A program made the translations under genes and the position numbers. A stretch of DNA of 11,846 nucleotides from Candidatus Aminicenantota bacterium (GTDB lineage Bacteria; Acidobacteriota; Aminicenantia; UBA2199). The stretch lies in the NCBI GenBank assembly GCA_026393775.1, contig JAPKZM010000044.1, positions 1-11,846 on the forward strand. The letters are read 5' to 3'. This document shows, piece after piece, positions 7,040 through 11,846 of the stretch (position 1 is the stretch's first letter; every line of letters begins with the position of its first letter). The notes below the pieces were generated by a model. The model was given only the letters and a program-made list of their open reading frames with translations, did not search any database and was not told where the DNA came from.

Positions 7040-8518
7040 ATGGACTGGCTGATCGCGCTGCCCGCGCTCTGCGTTGGGCTGCTGCTGGTTCTTTTTTTAC
7101 TGAGCGGGAAAAATCGCCCTCAAGGCCTATTCCGGGAAACATCCCTGCAGCTGCTGCTGCTCTTTTTCCTGACCGCGGCCATCGCCATGTTCAGCAGCCA
7201 TTGGTTAAAGAAGGTCTTTTATTCCCAGCGCCTGCTTTTCATCCTCTGGCTGCTGGTCTGGTTTTTCCTGCTGGTTTTCGCCATCAAGACCCTGGCCTAC
7301 TTCATCTTCGATTTCCTGCTGCTGAAAAAACAGGGGATCCGGTATCCCAAGCTGGTCAAGGACGTGCTGGTCTTCATCCTCTACCTGGTCGGCCTCCTGC
7401 TGATCCTGAATTATTACCTGAAAATCAAGATCACCGTGCTGCTGGCTTCGTCGGCGGTATTCACCGTGGTTGTCGGCTTCGCCCTGCAGGACATCCTCGG
7501 CAACCTCTTTTCGGGGATCATCCTGAATTTTGAGGATTCATTCAAGCTGAGCGACTGGGTGCGGATCAACGAATGGGAAGGCCGGGTGGAGCAGTTCGGC
7601 TGGCGTTCGTTCAAGATCAGGACCATCGACCAGGAACTGATCGTCATCCCCAACCAGTCGGCGTCGAAGGCCGAGGTCCTGATCTACGGCTCGGAGCGCC
7701 AGCCGGTGGCCTTGAAGATCAAGGTCGGGGCCGGTTACCAGGACAGCCCCGACCGGGTCGACGAGGCGATTCAACGGGTCTTGGCCTCGCTGGCCGACAT
7801 CTGCCGCGAACCCGCGCCCGTCGTGCAGCTGAAGAATTTCGGCGATTTTTCCCTGGACTACGAGGTCAAGTTCTGGGTCCGTGATTACTCCCAGCATAAC
7901 GCCATCGCCGCCGAAGTCCGGCGCCGCATCTGGTACGCCTTCAAGCGCCAGAACATCCAGATTCCCTACCCGGTCCGGGAACTGGTCCGGCACCAGAACA
8001 AAACCGAAGCGATTCCCCGCCAGGTTTTGGTCGACGCGCTGAAGGACAACGACATCCTGCGCACTATCGACGAAAAGGAGTTTTTGAAGCTCCTGGCCGA
8101 CGTCGACTGCAAGGTTTTCGGCAGCGGCGAAACCATCATTCGCGAAGGCGAGGATAGCGAGTTTTTTTCCCATGTCTATTCCGGATCCGTCAACGTGGTC
8201 AAGGAGGGCCGGGTGGTCGCCCGGCTGGAAGCGGGCGATTTTTTCGGTGAGATCTCACTGGTTACCGGGGAAAAGATAGGCGCCACGGTGGTCGCCGACC
8301 GGGAAAGCGTCATCATCATGGTTTCAGCGGCCCGCTTCAAGCAGATCATCGACATGAACGAAGAGCTGGCCATGAAATTGTCTGCCGTGATCACCCGGCG
8401 CCAGGATGAACTGAAGCTCTTCAGCGAGAAGAACCCGGCCGTTGATGCCGGGGCGGGCAAAAAGAGCTCCGAAAAACTTTTCAAACGCATCTTGAATTAT
8501 TTCGCCACCAAAAAATAA
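7040..8518 (+). CDS. MscS-family mechanosensitive channel with C-terminal cyclic-nucleotide-binding-like domain
   Basis: A 492-residue inner-membrane channel. Hydrophobic helices lie near residues 4-22, 36-51, 64-90 and 106-126, followed by the MscS pore helix at about 131-164 (L-L-A-S-S-A, V-G-F-A-L-Q-D-I-L-G-N-L-F-S-G). The conserved beta domain follows (D-W-V, I-R-T-I-D-x-E-L-I-V-I-P-N-Q) and then the alpha/beta vestibule to about residue 315. Residues ~340-465 form a cNMP-binding-like beta roll with G400-D-F-F-G403-E404-I-S-L. The overall plan is that of the bacterial cyclic-nucleotide-gated (bCNG) MscS subfamily, which would release solutes under osmotic stress or respond to a ligand. 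The usual phosphate-binding Arg of the cassette is replaced (K412-I413-G414-A-T), so ligand binding may be altered or lost. The tail is basic. GGAGG lies 8 nt before the ATG. It follows the lipoprotein gene by 47 bp. Confidence 0.93.
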   Translation: MDWLIALPALCVGLLLVLFLLSGKNRPQGLFRETSLQLLLLFFLTAAIAMFSSHWLKKVFYSQRLLFILWLLVWFFLLVFAIKTLAYFIFDFLLLKKQGIRYPKLVKDVLVFILYLVGLLLILNYYLKIKITVLLASSAVFTVVVGFALQDILGNLFSGIILNFEDSFKLSDWVRINEWEGRVEQFGWRSFKIRTIDQELIVIPNQSASKAEVLIYGSERQPVALKIKVGAGYQDSPDRVDEAIQRVLASLADICREPAPVVQLKNFGDFSLDYEVKFWVRDYSQHNAIAAEVRRRIWYAFKRQNIQIPYPVRELVRHQNKTEAIPRQVLVDALKDNDILRTIDEKEFLKLLADVDCKVFGSGETIIREGEDSEFFSHVYSGSVNVVKEGRVVARLEAGDFFGEISLVTGEKIGATVVADRESVIIMVSAARFKQIIDMNEELAMKLSAVITRRQDELKLFSEKNPAVDAGAGKKSSEKLFKRILNYFATKK

Positions 8519-8520
8519 AA

Positions 8521-8541
8521 AATGATGCACGTAACGTCATT
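8521..8541 (+). terminator. Possible weak terminator after the channel gene
   Basis: AATGATG and CGTCATT pair as a 7-bp stem with one G-U pair around a 7-nt loop, starting 3 nt after the stop codon. It follows an A-run and precedes a broken T-rich stretch (GTTATTCGTT). The stem is mostly A-U pairs, so termination would be inefficient. Confidence 0.27.
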
Positions 8542-8549
8542 GTTATTCG

Positions 8550-8579
8550 TTGGCGATTAACATGATGAAAAGCGATTAT
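8550..8579 (+). promoter_or_regulatory. Candidate promoter of the DUF3592-like gene
   Basis: TTGGCG (8550-8555, four of six matches) and GATTAT (8574-8579, four of six) are spaced 18 bp. A start near 8586 would leave a leader of about 29 nt with the AAGGAG site at 8601-8606. The match is moderate only. Confidence 0.28.
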
Positions 8580-8614
8580 TTTTGCGACCGAATCAAAGGC
8601 AAGGAGAAAACAGC

Positions 8615-9118
8615 ATGGGTATTTTGATTGGCGGTTTTCTGTTTCTGTTCGGCTTGATATTCTTCCTGGTCGGCGGCGGCATCGCCCTGGTCGGCGGTCT
8701 GTTCGCCGGGAAATTGCAGTTCGGGGCGGCGAGCATCAACATGTTCGTTTTCGGCGGCCTGGGCCTGATCTTCATGGTCATAGGCGCGATCATGTTCGTC
8801 AGCGGCCGCGTCAAGGCTAAAAAAAACAAGGCCCTGGCCGAGAAGATATTCGCCATGGGCGTGCCGACGGAAGCGACCGTCACCTTTTTCGACAAGAACT
8901 ACGGCCTGCTGGTCAACAACAAGCCGATCTACTCCATCGTCGAGTTCAAGTTCCGCGACGGCAGCGGCACGGAGCGGGTGGGGCGCAAGAACAACGTCAG
9001 CTCCGACCTGGCCATCCGCTTGAAGCTCGAAGTGGGAGCCAAGGTCCAGGTCAAGTACCTGAACGAGGACCCCGACCAGAACATCCTCATCCTCAAGGAC
9101 CCCAACGCCGCCGGCTGA
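8615..9118 (+). CDS. Small membrane protein with DUF3592-like domain
   Basis: The product has 167 residues. Two N-terminal membrane helices lie near residues 3-29 and 43-66, each rich in Gly and Phe. A short Lys-rich turn and a soluble C-terminal domain follow (residues ~85-160), with alternating beta-strands: E-A-T-V-T-F-F-D, Y-S-I-V-E-F-K-F-R-D-G-S-G, and G-A-K-V-Q-V-K-Y-L-N-E-D-P. This pattern matches the DUF3592 family of membrane-anchored proteins, whose function is unknown. The start at 8615 is set by AAGGAG 8 nt upstream; an in-frame TTG at 8582 has no such site. The last seven codons plus stop are the left copy of the exact 24-bp repeat that recurs after the kinase gene, and no hairpin terminator follows this copy. 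The carboxy end is therefore native-looking, but the gene's downstream region appears to have been displaced. Confidence 0.85.
   Translation: MGILIGGFLFLFGLIFFLVGGGIALVGGLFAGKLQFGAASINMFVFGGLGLIFMVIGAIMFVSGRVKAKKNKALAEKIFAMGVPTEATVTFFDKNYGLLVNNKPIYSIVEFKFRDGSGTERVGRKNNVSSDLAIRLKLEVGAKVQVKYLNEDPDQNILILKDPNAAG
9095..9118 (+). repeat. 24-bp direct repeat, left copy
   Basis: This is an exact 24-bp match to 11564-11587, beginning AAGGACCCC and ending CCGGCTGA. It coincides with the last seven sense codons (K-D-P-N-A-A-G) and stop of the DUF3592-like gene. Sequences on either side of the two copies do not match, so the repeat boundaries are sharp. Confidence 0.95.
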
Positions 9119-9165
9119 CAACGGCAGGAAATCCGGTTGCCCTATGCACTCGTAGTTCTTTTCAA

Positions 9166-9173
9166 AAGGGAGG
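9166..9173 (+). promoter_or_regulatory. Strong ribosome site fixing the kinase start
   Basis: AAGGGAGG lies 7 nt before the ATG at 9181 and is the best ribosome site in the window. No convincing promoter was seen between 9119 and 9165; TTGCCC at 9137-9142 has no good -10 partner. Transcription may run in from the DUF3592-like gene, whose terminator arm is absent here. Confidence 0.6.
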
Positions 9174-9180
9174 TTCAGAC

Positions 9181-11493
9181 ATGATCGGCCAGATAATATC
9201 CCACTATAAGATTATTGACAAACTTGGCGAGGGCGGTATGGGCGTCGTCTATAAAGCCCAAGACCTGAAGCTCGACCGCCTCGTCGCGCTGAAGTTCCTG
9301 CCCCAGAAAAGCACTCCGACTGAAGCTGAGAAGACGCGTTTCATTCACGAAGCGAAGGCCGCATCCGCTCTTGACCATCCGAATATCTGCAACGTTCACG
9401 AGATTGATGAAACCCCAGATGGACAGGTCTTCATTGCCATGGCGATCTATGAAGGCACTCCACTCAACAAAAAGATCGAAAAAGGCCCCCTTAAGGTTGA
9501 CGATGCCGTGGCTGTTGCCATTCAGGCGGCAGAAGGATTACAAGCTGCGCACGAGAAGGGCATCGTTCACCGGGATGTCAAGAGCAGCAACATTATGGTA
9601 ACAGACAAAGGGCGTGCCGTGATCATGGACTTTGGTATAGCGCACAGCCGTGAAATGTCCAAGCTGACGAAGACCGGCTCTTCTTTGGGAACCGTGCCCT
9701 ATATGTCCCCTGAGCAGGCCAGGGGCGAGAAGGTTGATCAGCGAACCGACATTTGGTCGCTGGGTGTGGTGCTGTATGAAATGATTGCAGGGCAAATGCC
9801 GTTCAGGAGCGAATATCAGCAAGCCGTCGTCTATTCGATCTTGAATGAAAGCCCCCAGCCGCTCACGGCCATGCGCAGCGGGATACCGATCGCGCTCGAT
9901 GCCATAGTCAAAAAGTGTCTTGAAAAGAATGCAAACGATCGGTACCAGCATGCAGACGAGCTCATTGTCGACCTGCGGAGGGTGATGAGTCAAACCGGTA
10001 CAGAAGTCATTGTCCCAAAGCCAATTTTGCGGGGCAGAAAACGCATGTTGATTTATGGCGGAGCAGTTGCTGTCCTGGCCGTCCTTCTTCTTCTTGCACT
10101 GCCTCTGTTCAAGGGAAAGAATGAACAGGTCATATCGCTCGCCGTTTTGCCACTCGAAAATCTCTCAGGCGACCCCGAGCAAGAATATTTTGCCGATGGA
10201 ATAACTGATGCTCTCATCACTGAATTGGGACAGATCAGCGCCCTGCAGGTGAAATCCCGCACTTCTGTCATGCAGTATAAAAAGACGGAAAAATCTCTGC
10301 CTCAGATCGCCGAAGAGCTGAAGGCCGACATGGTGGTCGAAGGTTCCGTCTTGAGGGCGGGGGAAAAAGTGCGGATCACAGCCAAGCTGATTCATCCGGC
10401 CGAAGACCGGCAGCTCTGGGTTAAGAGTTACGATCGCGACATCGGCGATTTTCTGGCTCTCCAGAGCGAAATTGCCCAGGATATCACCAGGCAAATCGGC
10501 ATCAGGCTCAGGGAGGAGGAGAGGTTCCGGTTGGCCAAGAGAAGGACCGTGAATCCCCAGGCCCTCGACGCCTATCTCAAGGGGGTTTATTCAGGCGATA
10601 CTGGATATTTCAATCAAGCCATCAAGCTCGACCCGGATTTTGCTCTGGCCTACACCGAGATCGCAAAAAGTCATTTCTATAGTGGTCTATTGGGTGACGT
10701 TCCGCCTCGAGAGGCTTTTTTAGCAATGAAACAAGCCGCGCTAAAAGCGCTGGAGAAGGATGATACTCTCGGAGAGGCCCACGGCTATCTGGCTGTGGCC
10801 TGGCTCCAATATGATCTGGATTGGACCGAGGCTGAGAAAGAATTCAAACGAGCCCTCGATCTCAACCCCAGCCTCGCCATGATCCACCATCTCTATGCGC
10901 ATCTCCTGATGGCCCAGGACAGAACGGAAGAGTCGCTGGCCGAGGTCAAGCTCGCCTCGGCGCTCGATCCTTTTGCCAATCCCAACCATTTATGCTCCGG
11001 CTGGCACTGCTTCAGCACGGCGGATTATGATGAGGCGATTGAGCTTGCGCGCAAGGACATACTGGCCGGATCCGACGTTTCGTGGGCCCATGTCACTTTG
11101 GGAATGGCCTATGAACAGAAATCCTTGATCAAAGAGGCCATTGTCGAGTTCCAAAACGCCGCCGACAATTGGAAGGATAACTTTCTTCCCCTGGCCAACC
11201 TTGGTCACGCCTACGGGATCGCCGGCAAAAAGAAAGAAGCGCAAGAAATTTTGGAGAAACTCTTGGAGGAGAAATCCTTGGAGAAGTCCAAACGAATCTA
11301 CGTTTCAGCCTACGATATCGCCGCCGTCTATATTGGCCTTGGAGAAAAAAATCAGGCCTTTGAATGGCTATCTAAAGCCTTGGATGAACGGTCAGGCTTT
11401 CTGGTTTACATCAAATGCGACCGGCGGTTTGACGGGCTGAGGTCCGACCCCCGCTTCCGGGATCTGCTGCACCGGATGAACCTGCCGAATTGA
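9181..11493 (+). CDS. Transmembrane Ser/Thr protein kinase with TolB/FlgO-like domain and TPR repeats
   Basis: A 770-residue membrane-anchored signalling kinase. The kinase domain spans about 9-275: glycine loop G16-E-G-G-M-G-V-V23, ATP Lys38, helix-C Glu57, catalytic H130-R-D132 with K134 and N137, D150-F-G152, and an activation segment rich in Ser/Thr ending G-T-V-P-Y-M-S-P-E178. All catalytic residues are present and the RD motif implies activation by loop phosphorylation. One membrane helix lies at ~289-310. Beyond it, ~317-440 resembles the TolB/FlgO-like domain of CadC- and cyclase-type regulators (A-V-L-P-L-E-N-L-S-G-D-P, F-A-D-G-I-T-D-A-L, V-V-E-G-S-V-L-R). TPR-like helices follow (~463-760), probably for partner binding outside the cytoplasm. 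The first TPR (Y-L-K-G-V-Y-S-G-D-T-G-Y-F-N-Q-A-I) looks about a dozen residues short. This architecture is common and multicopy in Aminicenantes and Acidobacteria. Targets are unknown. Confidence 0.94.
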   Translation: MIGQIISHYKIIDKLGEGGMGVVYKAQDLKLDRLVALKFLPQKSTPTEAEKTRFIHEAKAASALDHPNICNVHEIDETPDGQVFIAMAIYEGTPLNKKIEKGPLKVDDAVAVAIQAAEGLQAAHEKGIVHRDVKSSNIMVTDKGRAVIMDFGIAHSREMSKLTKTGSSLGTVPYMSPEQARGEKVDQRTDIWSLGVVLYEMIAGQMPFRSEYQQAVVYSILNESPQPLTAMRSGIPIALDAIVKKCLEKNANDRYQHADELIVDLRRVMSQTGTEVIVPKPILRGRKRMLIYGGAVAVLAVLLLLALPLFKGKNEQVISLAVLPLENLSGDPEQEYFADGITDALITELGQISALQVKSRTSVMQYKKTEKSLPQIAEELKADMVVEGSVLRAGEKVRITAKLIHPAEDRQLWVKSYDRDIGDFLALQSEIAQDITRQIGIRLREEERFRLAKRRTVNPQALDAYLKGVYSGDTGYFNQAIKLDPDFALAYTEIAKSHFYSGLLGDVPPREAFLAMKQAALKALEKDDTLGEAHGYLAVAWLQYDLDWTEAEKEFKRALDLNPSLAMIHHLYAHLLMAQDRTEESLAEVKLASALDPFANPNHLCSGWHCFSTADYDEAIELARKDILAGSDVSWAHVTLGMAYEQKSLIKEAIVEFQNAADNWKDNFLPLANLGHAYGIAGKKKEAQEILEKLLEEKSLEKSKRIYVSAYDIAAVYIGLGEKNQAFEWLSKALDERSGFLVYIKCDRRFDGLRSDPRFRDLLHRMNLPN

Positions 11494-11563
11494 CTCCGTC
11501 GGCGGATCGCGGCTGAGCTTTCGCCATCGTCCAGACCGGCCTGGATCAGCAACGAAAAGTGAA

Positions 11564-11587
11564 AAGGACCCCAACGCCGCCGGCTGA
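11564..11587 (+). repeat. 24-bp direct repeat, right copy
   Basis: This is an exact second copy of 9095-9118, lying 70 nt after the kinase stop. It is not preceded by the rest of a DUF3592-like gene: the 70 nt between show no protein resembling it. Its 3' side continues directly into the second arm of a hairpin, which makes this the more likely native downstream junction of the DUF3592-like gene. Confidence 0.95.
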
Positions 11588-11608
11588 GGGCGGCGAAGCG
11601 TTTGTTTC
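11575..11608 (+). terminator. GC-rich hairpin terminator, partly built from the 24-bp repeat
   Basis: CGCCGCC (11575-11581, inside the repeat) pairs perfectly with GGCGGCG (11589-11595, outside it) around a 7-nt loop that includes the repeat's TGA. AAGCGTTTGTTTC follows, so the T-run is imperfect and starts 5 nt after the stem. It would now end the kinase transcript. In the left repeat copy the second arm is missing. Confidence 0.45.
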
Positions 11609-11701
11609 AGGAGTAAGGGCTTTCGCTGCTGGCGTCTCATCCCGTCTCGTCGCCGTAAAAAAAACCGCCGCGCCGCCTTTCACCACAAGCCATTGATAGC
11701 A
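11609..11701. other. Intergenic stretch without recognisable genes
   Basis: This stretch holds no convincing coding frame, RNA gene or repeat. It has an A-run at 11659-11666 followed by a C/G-rich patch (CCGCCGCGCCGCC). Frames on the minus strand here lack ribosome sites and family features. Confidence 0.4.
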
Positions 11702-11707
11702 CAAACA

Positions 11708-11735
11708 TTGACAAATCATTTTGGTAAAGTATGTC
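11708..11735 (+). promoter_or_regulatory. Candidate promoter near the right edge
   Basis: A perfect TTGACA -35 box (11708-11713) is followed after 16 bp by TATGTC (11730-11735), a poor -10 box with four of six matches. The surroundings are AT-rich. Transcription would begin near 11742, giving a leader of about 60 nt before the ATG at 11802. Confidence 0.35.
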
Positions 11736-11762
11736 ACAATTTTTTCCAATTAACCAAAGGAA

Positions 11763-11789
11763 AGTGGTGCCACTAATTTTAATTTTTTT
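11763..11789 (+). promoter_or_regulatory. Palindrome and T-run in the leader of the last gene
   Basis: AGTGG-TG-CCACT (11763-11774) is a 12-bp near-perfect palindrome, followed by AATTTTAATTTTTTT and then directly by the GGGAG ribosome site. It could be an operator or a small attenuator hairpin. The tiny stem and 2-4 nt loop make a working terminator doubtful. Confidence 0.25.
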
Positions 11790-11801
11790 GGGAGAAATCG
11801 T

Positions 11802-11846
11802 ATGTATCGTTCCATGCCGAAATGTGCTATAAATGATTCCGGCATT
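11802..11846 (+). CDS. Start of an unidentified gene, cut by the right edge
   Basis: An ATG at 11802 follows GGGAGA with 7-8 nt spacing and opens a frame of 15 codons that reaches the window edge without a stop (M-Y-R-S-M-P-K-C-A-I-N-D-S-G-I). The upstream region has a -35-like TTGACA and a T-rich leader, as expected before a gene. The fragment is too short to recognise. A competing 21-codon frame (GTG at 11767) ends at 11832, so the call is moderate. Confidence 0.45.
   Translation, partial: MYRSMPKCAINDSGI

Larger units (their letters stand above)
9119..11563 (+). mobile_element. Putative inserted segment carrying the kinase gene
   Basis: This 2,445-bp stretch lies between the two exact 24-bp repeats and holds one gene, the kinase. 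By my hand counts, sampled kinase lines (9181-9300 and 9361-9480) are about 50% GC, against about 59% for sampled lines of the DUF3592-like gene (8701-8760 and 8881-9060). The first 20 leucine codons of the kinase are 7 CTG, 6 CTC, 4 CTT, 2 TTG and 1 TTA, while the neighbour uses 12 CTG, 4 TTG and 3 CTC. No integrase, transposase or terminal inverted repeat was seen, so the insertion mechanism is open: site-specific recombination helped in trans, or illegitimate recombination. The insertion itself is an inference. Confidence 0.45.

Noticed and set aside
5796..7142. Minus-strand frame extending ATPase A upstream by about 449 codons, to a 757-residue protein
   Set aside because: It is antisense to the lipoprotein gene, which has a good ribosome site and lipoprotein signal. 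The extra residues show no domain, and ATPase A has its normal family start and length at 5795.
7538..9121. Minus-strand frames opposite the channel and the DUF3592-like gene (about 211 and 181 residues)
   Set aside because: The opposite strand encodes proteins with clear motifs. These frames have no recognisable features or start signals.
9119..11563. Insertion sequence or transposon
   Set aside because: No transposase and no terminal inverted repeats were found when the ends were compared. A 24-bp target duplication is also longer than usual for such elements. The mechanism is therefore left open.
9095..11608. Integron gene cassette with attC sites around the kinase
   Set aside because: The repeat lacks the RYYYAAC and GTTRRRY core sites in the right places and the longer imperfect inverted repeat of attC. 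There is also no integron integrase in the window.
11546..11749. Minus-strand 67-codon frame after the kinase
   Set aside because: It has no ribosome site and no family pattern, and it crosses the 24-bp repeat, the hairpin and the intergenic A-run.
11767..11832. A 21-codon frame starting GTG as a gene of its own
   Set aside because: It is very short, overlaps the better-placed ATG frame at 11802, and has no recognisable product. It is kept only as a possible leader peptide.

Overview
The window looks like chromosomal DNA from a free-living, moderately GC-rich bacterium. The style of the long Ser/Thr kinase fits Candidatus Aminicenantes or another Acidobacteriota-like lineage: an N-terminal opening of the type M-I-G-Q-x-I-S-H-Y-K-I, then a TolB/FlgO-like domain, then TPRs. 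This taxonomic call is an inference from protein style, not a search result. No rRNA, tRNA, CRISPR array, transposase or integrase was seen.

Left part (1-5795, minus strand). Four tightly packed genes, read right to left, form an ABC exporter operon: ATPase A (5795-4869), permease A (4879-4025), ATPase B (4028-3102) and permease B (3099-2329). Junctions are an 11-bp overlap, a 4-bp ATGA overlap and a 2-bp gap. Next, 72 bp downstream and with its own good promoter, lies a large single-chain restriction-modification enzyme (2256 to beyond base 1). It has an N-terminal PD-(D/E)xK nuclease and an N6-adenine methylase. It stays open to the left edge, so its C-terminus is missing. Its visible C-terminal, probably specificity-domain, coding region is far more AT-rich than the rest.

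Middle part (5796-9118, plus strand). A 129-bp divergent intergenic region carries promoter-like sites for both directions. Three envelope genes follow: a predicted lipoprotein of unknown function (5925-6992), an MscS-type mechanosensitive channel with a C-terminal cyclic-nucleotide-binding-like domain (7040-8518), and a small two-helix membrane protein with a DUF3592-like domain (8615-9118).

Right part (9119-11846). A transmembrane Ser/Thr kinase with TolB-like and TPR regions (9181-11493) lies between two exact 24-bp direct repeats, 9095-9118 and 11564-11587. The left copy is the last seven codons plus stop of the DUF3592 gene. The right copy is followed by the arm that completes a GC-rich hairpin. 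The simplest reading is that the kinase segment was inserted at the 3' end of the DUF3592 gene, cutting that gene from its terminator. The kinase is less GC-rich than its neighbour and uses different leucine codons, which supports a separate origin. The window ends with an AT-rich promoter-like region and the first 15 codons of another possible gene.

The main points for follow-up are the repeat-bounded kinase segment, the channel's missing cyclic-nucleotide phosphate-binding arginine, and the composition break inside the restriction-modification gene.
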